The notes below the pieces were generated by a model that was not told where the DNA came from, did no database searches, and worked only from the letters and a program-made list of their open reading frames with translations. From the NCBI RefSeq assembly GCF_019711635.1, contig NZ_JAIGNT010000001.1, forward strand, positions 186,001-250,000: 64,000 nucleotides of DNA, written 5' to 3'. Of the stretch, positions 7,874-16,100 are shown piece after piece. The stretch is from Qipengyuania huizhouensis (GTDB lineage: Bacteria > Pseudomonadota > Alphaproteobacteria > Sphingomonadales > Sphingomonadaceae). Position numbers and translations under genes: made by a program. The stretch's first letter is position 1. Every line of letters begins with the position of its first letter.

Positions 7874-9604
7874 ATGAAGTGGTCGACCGCCTGCACCGAC
7901 TGGGAAGACCGGATCGTCGCGGGGGAAAGCCTCGTGCCGATCGCGCCGCTCTTTCCGGAGACGGCGAACGACGCACTGCGGGTTTTCTGCTCGCTTCAGG
8001 TCGTCGACTTGCCACGCAAGGGGGACGGGACCTGGCCAACTCTCGGAGATGTCGTCGACCAAAAGATCCTCGACCTAGTCGGGGCGATTTTTGGAGCCGA
8101 GGATCCGGCGACTGGCAAGCGGTTGATCCGCGACTTCATGCTGCTGATCAGCAAGAAGAACGGGAAGTCCACGATCGCGGCCGGCATCATGCTGACCGCG
8201 CTCATCATCGGGTGGCGCGATCACGCCGAGCTGCTGATCCTCGCGCCGACCCTGGAAGTCGCCAACAACAGTTTCGAACCGGCGAAGGGCATGGTCCGCG
8301 CGGATCCCGAGCTCGACCGGTTGCTCCACATCGTGGAGAATCGCCGCCTGATCAGGCACCGGGTCAAGAAATCCGAACTCAAGGTCATCGCGGCCGACAA
8401 CGACACCGCGTCGGGCAAGAAGGCCGGTATGGTGCTGGTCGAGGAACTCTGGCTGTTCGGCAAGAAGCCGAAGAGCGCGGCGATGCTGCGGGAGGCAACC
8501 GGCGGTCTGTCGGCCAGGCCGGAAGGCTTCGTGCTCTACATCACGACGCATTCCGACGAACCGCCTGCGGGCGTGTTCAAGGCGAAGCTCGAATACTTCC
8601 GCGACGTGCGTGACGGCAATATCGATGACCCGTCCTCGCTCGGAGTGCTCTACGAATTTCCGGAAGCAATGCTGGAGAGCGAGGCCTATCTCGATCCGGC
8701 AAATTTCTACGTCACCAACCCGCATCTCGGATCATCGGTCACGCAGGAGTGGCTGGCGAGCGAGCTGAAGAAGGAGATGCTTGGAGACGGCGAAGGAAAG
8801 CAGATTTTCCTCGCCAAGCATCTCAATGTCGAGATCGGACTGCGCCTCCGGCGCGACCGGTGGATGGCGGCGGATTACTGGGACGCTACTGAGGAGGAGG
8901 GACTCGACCTCGCGGAACTGCTGCGGCGGTGCGAGGTGGTGGTGGTCGGCCTCGATGGCGGCGGCGCAGACGATCTCTACGGTATGGCCGTCGGCGGCCG
9001 CGAGCGCGGCACCGGCGTATGGCTGACCTGGGCGCATGCCTGGGCCCGACGTGTGGTGCTCGATCGGCGGAAGGACATCGCCAGCCTGCTCGAAGGGTTC
9101 GAAGCGGATGGTGACCTGACCTTCACCGACACGGGCCAGCAGATAGTCGAGCAGGTCGCTCGCCGGACGGTGGAGATCCGTGATGGCGGATTGATGCCCG
9201 ACATTGGCGCGGTGGGCCTCGATGCCTGGGGCATGGGTGCCCTGGTCGATGCCCTGGTCGCGGCCGGGTTCGAAACATACGACGAAGTGAACAAGCGCGG
9301 CGGGTCGATCCTGCCCGTGCGGCAGGGTGTCGGCCTGACGGGCACCATCAAGACAACTGAGTTCAAGCTCGCTGACGGCATGCTGCGGCATGCTCCTTCG
9401 GCGATGATGCAGTGGTGCGTTTCCAATGCGCGCGCCGAGCTGAGAGGCAGCAACATGTATATCAGCAAGCAGGCGGCGGGGAGCGGCAAGATCGATCCCC
9501 TCATCGCCACTCTGAATGCCGTACAGCTGCTCGAGGCAGGGCCGGTGGCGGGTGATGGCAAGCCGAGCATCGACGACTGGATCGCGGGAATGCGGGCAGC
9601 ATGA
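7874..9604 (+). CDS. Terminase large subunit
   Basis: A 576-aa packaging motor. The ATPase Walker A variant SKKNGKST is at about 92-99, Walker B GMVLVEEL at about 185-192, and a coupling segment LYITTHSDEPP follows. The C-terminal RNase-H-like nuclease starts with VVVGLDGGGADD near 355, whose first Asp is a metal ligand. It translocates DNA into the prohead and cuts genome ends. It ends in an ATGA overlap with the portal gene. The length and motifs are normal for HK97/phage terminase-1 proteins, so it is probably functional. Confidence 0.95.
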   Translation: MKWSTACTDWEDRIVAGESLVPIAPLFPETANDALRVFCSLQVVDLPRKGDGTWPTLGDVVDQKILDLVGAIFGAEDPATGKRLIRDFMLLISKKNGKSTIAAGIMLTALIIGWRDHAELLILAPTLEVANNSFEPAKGMVRADPELDRLLHIVENRRLIRHRVKKSELKVIAADNDTASGKKAGMVLVEELWLFGKKPKSAAMLREATGGLSARPEGFVLYITTHSDEPPAGVFKAKLEYFRDVRDGNIDDPSSLGVLYEFPEAMLESEAYLDPANFYVTNPHLGSSVTQEWLASELKKEMLGDGEGKQIFLAKHLNVEIGLRLRRDRWMAADYWDATEEEGLDLAELLRRCEVVVVGLDGGGADDLYGMAVGGRERGTGVWLTWAHAWARRVVLDRRKDIASLLEGFEADGDLTFTDTGQQIVEQVARRTVEIRDGGLMPDIGAVGLDAWGMGALVDALVAAGFETYDEVNKRGGSILPVRQGVGLTGTIKTTEFKLADGMLRHAPSAMMQWCVSNARAELRGSNMYISKQAAGSGKIDPLIATLNAVQLLEAGPVAGDGKPSIDDWIAGMRAA

Positions 9605-10854
9605 GCTGGTTGCGCCAGATGTTCGGCCTCGAGAGCGACGGTGTGAAGGACGCCGACGCGCGATGGACGCCTGAGACAGGGCGGCCGTCGTTTCAAGACC
9701 GGGATAACTTCGTCACCAACCGAGTGACGTTGGCCGACTACAACGATGCGAGCTGCGGCAATCCTCTGGGCCTGTCAGCAACCTATTCCTGCGTCAACCT
9801 GATCGCCGGGACGATCGCGAGCCTTTCGCCAACGATCTATTTTACCGATGAAAAGGGTGTGCGGACAGAGGCGCGGAAGCATCCGCTGTTCTGGCTGTTG
9901 CGGCTCGATCCCAACTTCGACCAGACCGACTACGAATTCTGGGAATTTCTCGCGGCTTCGATCGAACTGCAGGGTAACGGTTATGCCGAGAAGATCTTCA
10001 ATGGATCACGCCTGACAGCGCTGCTTCCCGTAATGCCTGTGGGTATGCATGTGCGGCGAAAGGGTGACGGCAGCCTCGAATACGAGTGGGTCGACGACGG
10101 TCGCCGCAAGATCAAGTCGCAGGAGCAAATGCTCCATGTGCGCGGATTCGGCGGAAACCTGATCAAGGGTGCTTCCACGCTGACGGCATGCGCCCGTATT
10201 TTTCGCGGCGCCATGGCGACCGATCGCACTGCGGACAAGATGTTCGAGAACGAGTCGCGCCCCAGCGGATTCCTTTCGATGGAGGACAAGCTGACGCCCG
10301 AGCAGCGGAGCGAGCTCGAAGCTATACTGGAAGAGAAACACCAAGGCGCACTGAATGTGGGCCGCCCGATGGTCCTCGACAATGGACTGACCTGGAATGC
10401 GCTGACCATCAATCCGGAAGACGCGCAACTGCTCGAAAGCCGCAAGTTCTCCGGCGAGGAAATCTGTCGCTTATTCGGGGTGCCGCCCGCCATGGTGGGT
10501 TACGGCGATAAGGCGTCGAACTGGGGAACAGGAAAAGAGGTCGATGTCCTCGGCTTCATCAAGTTCACCCTGCGCAAACGACTGCGCCGCATCGAGCGCG
10601 CGCTGATGAAGCAGCTGCTGACGCGCGAAGAGCGCCAGGGCGGCTATTCGATTGAATTCAATATCGAAGGCCTGCTGCGAGGCGACAGCGCGGCCCGCGC
10701 GGCCTTCTACCAGATACTCGTCCGCCTCGGCGTGCTGACGCGCAACGAAGTCAGGCGGCTCGAGAACCTGCCGCCCATCGATGGCGGCGACGTGGCGATG
10801 GTCCAGATGCAGGACGTGCCGCTGGCCGATGCAATTGCCGGAGAAAACCAATGA
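9601..10854 (+). CDS. Portal protein (HK97 family)
   Basis: A 417-aa protein forming the dodecameric portal ring through which DNA enters and leaves the capsid. The sequence has the family pattern: an N-terminal Ala/Tyr segment with ATYSCVNLIAGTIASL, HPLFWLLRLDPNF, and a C-terminal crown with LFGVPPAMVGYGDKASNWG, which is very characteristic. It is coupled to the terminase by ATGA overlap and to the protease by another (10851). It is complete, with no sign of damage. Confidence 0.95.
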   Translation: MSWLRQMFGLESDGVKDADARWTPETGRPSFQDRDNFVTNRVTLADYNDASCGNPLGLSATYSCVNLIAGTIASLSPTIYFTDEKGVRTEARKHPLFWLLRLDPNFDQTDYEFWEFLAASIELQGNGYAEKIFNGSRLTALLPVMPVGMHVRRKGDGSLEYEWVDDGRRKIKSQEQMLHVRGFGGNLIKGASTLTACARIFRGAMATDRTADKMFENESRPSGFLSMEDKLTPEQRSELEAILEEKHQGALNVGRPMVLDNGLTWNALTINPEDAQLLESRKFSGEEICRLFGVPPAMVGYGDKASNWGTGKEVDVLGFIKFTLRKRLRRIERALMKQLLTREERQGGYSIEFNIEGLLRGDSAARAAFYQILVRLGVLTRNEVRRLENLPPIDGGDVAMVQMQDVPLADAIAGENQ

Positions 10855-11543
10855 AGACCAAGCAGGGCATGCCAGTGCTGAAGCTGAAGAAGTTCGGCGA
10901 GAAGGGCGAGTTCGAGGGTTATGCCTCAGTATTCGGTAATCGCGACAGCTACGGCGATGTGGTAGTTTCCGGGGCCTTCAAGGACAGTCTGGCCGAGCAT
11001 GCGAAGAACGACACTATGCCTAAGCTGTTCTGGCAACACGACAGCTGGAAGCCGATCGGCAGCTGGCTTGAAATGGAAGAAGACGACACCGGGCTGAAGG
11101 TGAAGGGACGCCTCAACATGGATGTCCAGCAGGGGCGCGAGGCCTACGCGCTGCTGGAAGCGGGCGACATTGACGGGCTCTCCATCGGCTACCGTGTCCG
11201 TGAGAGCGAAGACGACGAAGTCCAGGGCGTGACCCTACTCAAGGAACTCGACTTGGTCGAGGTGTCGGTCGTTTCCCTCGGAGCGAACGAGCAGGCTCTC
11301 GTCAGCAGCTTCAAAAGCATTCGAGCGGAGGGACTCCCTTCGCTCCCCGAATTCGAGGCGTTCCTGCGCGATGCAGGATTCTCCAAGAAAGAGGCCACCG
11401 CGATCGCGGGTCACGGCCTCGCCCAGCTGCTTCGGAGCGATTCCGGAGAAGTGGAGGTAGTCGAAGGCGACGAATTCATGGCGGAACTCTGGGCCGCAAT
11501 GCGAGACGCGCCGATCATCGATGAAACCGGCGAGCCCGATTGA
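10851..11543 (+). CDS. Prohead maturation protease (HK97 family)
   Basis: A 230-aa serine protease that cleaves the scaffold part of the capsid protein during head maturation. The family blocks are present: GYASVFGNRDSYGDVV, the catalytic His in FWQHDSWKPIG (about residue 63), the catalytic Ser in DIDGLSIGYRV (about 111), and LVEVSVVSLGANE. The C-terminal 70 residues are acidic and poorly conserved. It overlaps the portal gene by ATGA and precedes the capsid gene by 23 bases. Confidence 0.93.
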   Translation: MKTKQGMPVLKLKKFGEKGEFEGYASVFGNRDSYGDVVVSGAFKDSLAEHAKNDTMPKLFWQHDSWKPIGSWLEMEEDDTGLKVKGRLNMDVQQGREAYALLEAGDIDGLSIGYRVRESEDDEVQGVTLLKELDLVEVSVVSLGANEQALVSSFKSIRAEGLPSLPEFEAFLRDAGFSKKEATAIAGHGLAQLLRSDSGEVEVVEGDEFMAELWAAMRDAPIIDETGEPD

Positions 11544-11566
11544 GCCGCCTAATCAGGAATCGTAAC

Positions 11567-12970
11567 ATGAAAATATATTCGCTTTTCGCGGGCGCTCTCG
11601 CGCTCGCTTTCGCCATTGTACTGACCGTTGTCGGTGCAGATCCTGCTCTCGCCATGTCCGGTGAATTCGGCGGTTCTGCGCTGGGTGCCATCGGGATGGC
11701 TGGTGCCGCCGGTACTGGTCGCATGATAATGACCGCTGCCGAACGCGCAAAGGGTCGTGTCATGCGCGGCCCGGATCATCCGACTGTGAAAAAGACTGCT
11801 GCCGAACTCGCCGCAGAAACCAAGGCCGCATTCGAACAGCAGCTCGATACCGTGAAGGGTATGGCCGAGAAGGCCCTCGCGGAAGCCGAGAAGGGCGTGA
11901 AGCTCGACCAGGCGGACAAGGACAAGATCGACGAAGCGCTGACCGAATTCAACGGCACTAAGGCGCGGCTCGAAGATCTGGAGCAAAAGCTGGCGCGTGA
12001 TAACGGGCGAGGCGATGACCGGATGACTGCCGGCGAACGCTTCATCGGCGACGAAAGCTTCAAGGCTTTCGCAGGCGAAACCCGTCCGCGTGGCCGCGTG
12101 CAGGTCGACGTCAAGGACATCACCTCGCTCACCACGGATGCAGCCGGTTCGGTCGGAACGCTCGTACAGCCCGACCGCACCAGTCCGGTTCCCTTGCCAC
12201 AGCGCCGGATGACCATTCGTGCGCTGCTCGCGCCTGGTACTACCAGCTCGAACACAGTCGAATACGACCGTGAGGTCGGCTTCACCAATAACGCCGAGAC
12301 CACGGCCGAAGGTGCGGCCAAGCCGCAGTCGGAAATCCAGTTCGAGGAAGCGACTGCCAAGGTGGTCACGATCGCCCACTGGATGCGGGCAAGCGTGCAG
12401 ATCCTCGATGATGCTCCGGCGCTCCAGTCGATCATCGATAACCGCCTGCGTTACGGCCTTGCCTTCAAGGAAGAAGTCAAGCTTCTGAATGGTCCGGGCG
12501 GGTCCGATCTCGAAGGCCTGGTCACCGCGGCCACCGCATACGCCGCGCCCAGTGGCCTGACGGCGGCACATCAGATTGACACGGCTCGTCTCGCGATGCT
12601 GCAGGTCGCTCTCGCCGAATATCCTGCCAACGGCATCGTCATGAACCCGATCGATTGGGCGGTTATCGAGCTGCTCAAGGACGCAAACGACAACTACCTG
12701 ATTGGTCAGCCGCAGGGAATGACGCCGCCGACGCTGTGGGGTCTTCCGGTAGTGCCGACGCAGGCGATGACTGAAGACAAGTTCCTCGTCGGCGCCTTTG
12801 ATCTGGCGGCGCAGATCTTCGATCGTCAGAATTCGACGGTCGAAGTCTCGACCGAAGACGGGGACAACTTCATCAAGAACAAGGTGACGATCCGCGCCGA
12901 GGAACGCCTCGCGCTCGCGATCTACCGTCCGGAAGCGCTGGTCTACGGCGACTTCGGCCGCGTGGTCTAA
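11567..12970 (+). CDS. Major capsid protein with signal-peptide-like N-terminus
   Basis: A 467-aa HK97-fold capsid protein. Residues about 75-150 are a helical delta/scaffold domain (AELAAETKAAFEQQLDTVKG), and the rest is the coat fold (VGTLVQPDRTSPVPLPQRRM, the E-loop region, VVPTQAM, and the C-terminal RAEERLALAIYRPEALVYGD). Unusually, the first 30 residues look like a Sec signal peptide: MK, a hydrophobic core FAGALALAFAIVLTVVG and an ADPALA|M cleavage site. ATG 11567 has AGGA upstream; in-frame ATGs at 11723 and 11729 lack a good ribosome-binding site. The coat identity is sure, the meaning of the N-terminus is not. Confidence 0.93.
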   Translation: MKIYSLFAGALALAFAIVLTVVGADPALAMSGEFGGSALGAIGMAGAAGTGRMIMTAAERAKGRVMRGPDHPTVKKTAAELAAETKAAFEQQLDTVKGMAEKALAEAEKGVKLDQADKDKIDEALTEFNGTKARLEDLEQKLARDNGRGDDRMTAGERFIGDESFKAFAGETRPRGRVQVDVKDITSLTTDAAGSVGTLVQPDRTSPVPLPQRRMTIRALLAPGTTSSNTVEYDREVGFTNNAETTAEGAAKPQSEIQFEEATAKVVTIAHWMRASVQILDDAPALQSIIDNRLRYGLAFKEEVKLLNGPGGSDLEGLVTAATAYAAPSGLTAAHQIDTARLAMLQVALAEYPANGIVMNPIDWAVIELLKDANDNYLIGQPQGMTPPTLWGLPVVPTQAMTEDKFLVGAFDLAAQIFDRQNSTVEVSTEDGDNFIKNKVTIRAEERLALAIYRPEALVYGDFGRVV

Positions 12971-12986
12971 TCCTGACCGAAAGGCA

Positions 12987-13016
12987 GGGGGCGGTCCTCG
13001 GACCGTCCCCCGTTTT
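12987..13016 (+). terminator. Intrinsic terminator after the capsid gene
   Basis: A strong hairpin, GGGGCGGTCC paired with GGACCGTCCCC around a TC loop with one bulged base, followed by GTTTTC, lies 17 bases after the capsid stop. The T-run is short, so read-through into the connector genes is likely. A partial terminator here would give the capsid protein a higher expression than the downstream genes. Confidence 0.6.
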
Positions 13017-13060
13017 CGCGAGGGCCGGTAGCGGCCTTCCCGAAAGCGAAGGAGGCCACA

Positions 13061-13282
13061 ATGGCGAAGATCAAGGCAATTCTTTTGAAGCCGCTAAACG
13101 GAGCGGAGATCGGCTCGACAGCCGATTTCGACAAGGTCGATTTCGACCGACTAGTCGAACGCAAGGCCGTGAAGAAGGCGCCAGCTTCGAATGCCAAGGC
13201 GGCTGAAAAGCCTAAGAACAAGAAAGCCAAGACGCCGCAGAACAAGGCCGCGCCAAAGCCTGAGAACAAATCGGCCAGCTGA
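13061..13282 (+). CDS. Small Lys/Ala-rich head protein
   Basis: A 73-aa protein with a very strong ribosome-binding site (GAAGGAGG). The N-terminal half has the pattern IKAILLKPLNGAEIGSTADFDKVDFDRLVERKAVK, typical of small proteins encoded after phage capsid genes. The C-terminal half is a Lys/Ala/Pro/Asn-rich tail (AAEKPKNKKAKTPQNK) that may be disordered and could touch DNA. The exact role is unknown; similar genes sit between capsid and head-tail connector. Confidence 0.75.
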   Translation: MAKIKAILLKPLNGAEIGSTADFDKVDFDRLVERKAVKKAPASNAKAAEKPKNKKAKTPQNKAAPKPENKSAS

Positions 13283-13303
13283 GGCCGAAAGGGGTAAGTC
13301 ACC

Positions 13304-13885
13304 ATGCGCTTCGAGCTTGGACACGTCCCCATGCCGGAGGGGTATGGGGACGCGATCCTGTCGCTTGATGCGTGCAAGCTGCATCTGCGCGTTACGCATG
13401 GCAGCGAGAACGAGCTGATCGCGGCGCTGCGCGATGCGGCGATCGAGTTCGTGGAGCGCTACTGCGGGGTAAAGCTGGGCCAGGTGACCGGGATGACCTG
13501 GCGCGCGGAATCGCTGCCCTCGGATCCTTCGCGATCGATCTCGCTTGCCGTGCGTCCGGTCACTGCGGTGACGGCCGTCGCCTGGCAGGATGGAGAAGGC
13601 ACACCCGTTGATGGTGTGCCTGCTGATTACCGGATCTCCGACAGCGGGGAGATGCTTCCCCTTGTCGGCGGCCAGTGGCCTTCCGGCATTGGCGGTTCGG
13701 TCGTGGTGACATTCGACGCGGGATACGCCGCTGGAGAAGCTCCTTCCTCCCTGCTCTCTGCGGTCAAGCTGATGCTTGGACATCTCTATCTCAACCGCGA
13801 AGCAGTGGTTTCGTCTGGCATGGCCGGCGAAGTTCCAATGGGCGTGACTGCCCTGTGTTCGCCCTTTCGGCAGGTGCTGATCTGA
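13304..13885 (+). CDS. Head-tail connector (gp6-like)
   Basis: A 193-aa protein resembling the HK97 gp6 / phiE125 gp8 connectors that dock beneath the portal ring. The helical N-terminus LSLDACKLHLRVTHGSENELI with IEFVERYCGV is the recognisable family part; it is followed by a beta domain (LAVRPVTAVTAVAW, DYRISDSGEMLPL, VVVTFDAGYA) and a helical end (AVKLMLGHLYLNREAV). It follows the small head protein and immediately precedes the head closure gene, as expected for the connector. Confidence 0.87.
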   Translation: MRFELGHVPMPEGYGDAILSLDACKLHLRVTHGSENELIAALRDAAIEFVERYCGVKLGQVTGMTWRAESLPSDPSRSISLAVRPVTAVTAVAWQDGEGTPVDGVPADYRISDSGEMLPLVGGQWPSGIGGSVVVTFDAGYAAGEAPSSLLSAVKLMLGHLYLNREAVVSSGMAGEVPMGVTALCSPFRQVLI

Positions 13886-13886
13886 C

Positions 13887-14216
13887 ATGGCGAGCATCGG
13901 CCGCCGCGACCAGCTGGTGACGCTCGAGCGAGCCACTACCGTTCAGGACGAGTATGGCGACGAGATCCCGTCCTGGTCGACAATTGGGCAGGAGTGGGCC
14001 GCGATTTACTACGGCCGCGGGAGCGAGCGGCGACAAGCGGCGATGGAACAGGGGGCGCAGCCTGCAAATTTCGGGATGCTCGCCAATCCGATCACATTGG
14101 GCCTGACGGTCAAGGACCGCATCAACCACGCCGGTGCGACGTGGGACATCGAGGGAATCGCGCCGGACACGCCGAGGCGCGGAGAGATTGAAGTCACCGC
14201 TGTTCGCGCGGCTTAA
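13887..14216 (+). CDS. Head closure / head-tail adaptor protein
   Basis: A 109-aa beta-rich protein of the head-tail joining family (SPP1 gp16 or HK97 gp7-like stopper). Typical features are the opening IGRRDQLVTLERATTVQDEYGDE, W..I...WA.I, and the closing sequence TWDIEGIAPDTPRRGEIEV. It plugs the portal-connector channel and joins the tail. It starts one base after the connector stop. Its stop overlaps, tail to tail, with the stop of the reversed lipoprotein gene. Confidence 0.88.
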   Translation: MASIGRRDQLVTLERATTVQDEYGDEIPSWSTIGQEWAAIYYGRGSERRQAAMEQGAQPANFGMLANPITLGLTVKDRINHAGATWDIEGIAPDTPRRGEIEVTAVRAA

Positions 14217-14629
14217 TTCAAAGCGTCGGCGCAGACCTGCTCAGTAAAAGGGCACTGGCCGTAAAGTATGCGGTTACCCTCCTGACTGCCCCGAGTGACT
14301 GAGGTCGCAAGGGCCGCAGCTTCGAACTGGTCAAGGTTGGTGAAGTTTGCCCTGGCGATCTCTTCGCCGTCGAATTGCGCTGAATAGAACAAGTTTCGTT
14401 CGTCATTGCCAAGGCGATCTTCGGTTTGGCCGTAATATCGGATCGTCAGGTTTTTCACCCTGGGCGCCGTGGCGAGAAGTTCTTTGCTCCGGTTCATCGT
14501 GTTGATGACGGGAAGTTCGCCGAGGTCAGCTTCAACGACTGCACTATCTCCATTCACCATCCACTCGGATGCCGGTTCAGAACAGCTCAACAAGGCCAAA
14601 GAGGACAGAAGAACAAGCGCAGCGCGCAT
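14213..14629 (-). CDS. Lipoprotein cargo gene (moron)
   Basis: A 138-aa protein with a lipoprotein signal: MRAALVLLSSLALLSCSEP, with Cys at residue 16 after LLS. The mature part is about 120 residues, soluble, with TIRYYGQTEDRLG and two further Cys near the C-terminus (YGQCPFTEQVCADAL) that could form a disulfide. It lies on the opposite strand between the head closure gene and the next tail gene, so it must be expressed separately, probably from the lysogen. Prophage lipoproteins of this kind may block superinfecting phages or alter the surface; no family was recognised, so function is open. Confidence 0.7.
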   Translation of the reverse strand: MRAALVLLSSLALLSCSEPASEWMVNGDSAVVEADLGELPVINTMNRSKELLATAPRVKNLTIRYYGQTEDRLGNDERNLFYSAQFDGEEIARANFTNLDQFEAAALATSVTRGSQEGNRILYGQCPFTEQVCADALN

Positions 14630-14640
14630 AGGAGGCTCCG

Positions 14641-14793
14641 ATGAAAGTCAGGACGTTGAGGCGACACGGTAACGCACACAAACCGCAGTATGTCAAAAAT
14701 GTGGGCCGCAAATACGAGGTTTCGGAACGCGACGGGCGCAACCTGATCGCGGCGGGATTGGTGGCCGAAGATGCAGCCGAAGATCAAGACTAG
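14641..14793 (+). CDS. 50-aa phage protein
   Basis: A short gene with a near-perfect ribosome-binding site (ATAGGAGG, 6 bases before ATG 14641). It encodes 50 residues: a basic N-terminus MKVRTLRRHGNAHKPQYVK, then VGRKYEVSERDGRNLIAAGLVAE and an acidic end. The GxxYEVSERDxxxLIAAGLV pattern is common in small proteins encoded near head-tail genes of phages. It overlaps the next gene by 23 bases in another frame. The role is unknown. Confidence 0.65.
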   Translation: MKVRTLRRHGNAHKPQYVKNVGRKYEVSERDGRNLIAAGLVAEDAAEDQD

Positions 14794-15238
14794 CGGCTTC
14801 AAGGGCCTAGAAGATGCGCTGATCGAACTGGAACAGTTCAGCGGGCGGACGAACACCGGCAAGAACGCGGTTCGCCGCGGGATGCGCAACGCGATGAAGC
14901 GGATCGAGGACAAGGCCAAGTCGCTTGCGCCGGTTGATGACGGCGAACTGCGCGACAGCATCAAGACAAAGAACGCCAAGGCCAAGCGCCAGCGCGGTTC
15001 CTACAAGTTCGAAAGGCAGACCGGCATATCCATCCTGACCGGCCCGACGACCTACAAGGGCGGGCGCTATGCCTACTTCCAGGAGTTCGGCACGGTCGAA
15101 ATGCCGGCCAATCCGTTCATGAGACCTGCCGCAGATTCAGAAGGCCAGAACGTGATCGACATCGTGGGCGACGAATTGCGCGATGCCATAGACAAGTCGC
15201 TCGCAAGGGCGCGGAAGAAAGCAGCGAGGTCCACCTGA
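14771..15238 (+). CDS. HK97 gp10-type tail protein
   Basis: A 155-aa protein of the HK97 gp10 family (tail component / neck). Family features are KIKTSGFKGLEDALIELEQ, the central KSLAPVDDGELRDSIK, and YAYFQEFGTVEMPANPFMRPA. It is thought to sit at the head-proximal end of the tail. Its stop overlaps the next start (TGATG). Basic residues dominate the C-terminus. Confidence 0.9.
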   Translation: MQPKIKTSGFKGLEDALIELEQFSGRTNTGKNAVRRGMRNAMKRIEDKAKSLAPVDDGELRDSIKTKNAKAKRQRGSYKFERQTGISILTGPTTYKGGRYAYFQEFGTVEMPANPFMRPAADSEGQNVIDIVGDELRDAIDKSLARARKKAARST

Positions 15239-15624
15239 TGCCCGACCTGCAAACCGCCCTTCGCAGCCGCATCGTCACGGCGGTTGGGCATTCCCGCGTT
15301 TACTGGACGCTGGTGCCGCAAGGGGCATCACGGCCTTACGTTCGAATGCAGACCATCAGCGACCCACGACCGGAACACCTGACCGGATATGACGGGGCGC
15401 GCATCACGCGAGTGCAGGTCGATGTGTTCGCAGAAAAATACAGCGAAGCCCGCGCGGCATCGGAAACCATCATCGCCGCAGTCGCCAATCCCGCGACAGT
15501 GAGCGGCATCAAGTTTGGTCGAACGAAGGCGGAAGGCCCGCGCGACCTTGGAGAAGACGTCGAGGGCGTCGGATATGTGCATCGGCTCAGTCTTGACCTG
15601 CTGGCCGAGCACTCACTGGCTTAG
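15238..15624 (+). CDS. Tail completion protein (gp17/DUF3168-like)
   Basis: A 128-aa protein matching the tail terminator family: LQTALRSRIVTAVG, RVYWTLVPQGASRPYVRMQTIS, RVQVDVFAEKYSEARAASETI, and a closing YVHRLSLDLLAEH. These proteins form a hexameric ring that ends tail tube growth and joins the tail to the head. It starts in the TGATG overlap with gp10 and is followed by the tube protein gene. Confidence 0.87.
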   Translation: MPDLQTALRSRIVTAVGHSRVYWTLVPQGASRPYVRMQTISDPRPEHLTGYDGARITRVQVDVFAEKYSEARAASETIIAAVANPATVSGIKFGRTKAEGPRDLGEDVEGVGYVHRLSLDLLAEHSLA

Positions 15625-15641
15625 GTCTGGAGTAATCTAAA

Positions 15642-16100
15642 ATGGCAGAAGATACCGAAGCCTCGACCGGCTATATGGGCGAGGTGTGGCTGTCCACGGA
15701 CGCCACCACCGCGAACCTAGACGAACTGGTGGAAGTCGTCAGTTTCTCGCTTCCGAGCGACACTTCCGAGCGCGTCGAAACCACGCATCTCAAGAGCGCC
15801 AATCGTCGCCGCACCTATACGAGCGGCATGATCGATGGCGGGGAACTGGAAGTGACGCTGAACTTCCGCCCTGGCACCGATACCGACCTGCTGATCGAAG
15901 CGGCTTTGGCTGCTGGCGATGAGCGCGCGGCCCGCTTCAACGTGCCCGAGCTTGGTGTTCCGGCTTACACTTACGACACCGTTGTCGTGGTGACGGGCTA
16001 CGACAAGGGCGAGGTCACCGCAGACGGCAAGATGGAAGCCACTGTGACGATGGCCGTTAGCGGCGCGATCACTGGCGCTGCTTATGTGGCGCCCGTCTAA
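15642..16100 (+). CDS. Tail tube protein
   Basis: A 152-aa protein with the pattern of siphophage major tail tube proteins: ASTGYMGEVWLSTDATTA, VVSFSLPSDTSERVETTHLK, GELEVTLNFRPGTDTDLLIE and a terminal GEVTADGKMEATVTMAVSG. It polymerises in stacked hexamers along the tape measure. The start has GGAG upstream. It ends in an overlap with the chaperone gene (TAATG). Confidence 0.9.
   Translation: MAEDTEASTGYMGEVWLSTDATTANLDELVEVVSFSLPSDTSERVETTHLKSANRRRTYTSGMIDGGELEVTLNFRPGTDTDLLIEAALAAGDERAARFNVPELGVPAYTYDTVVVVTGYDKGEVTADGKMEATVTMAVSGAITGAAYVAPV

Noticed and set aside
11549..12571. Minus-strand frame of 340 codons
   Set aside because: Antisense to the major capsid gene; the sequence has no protein-like pattern.
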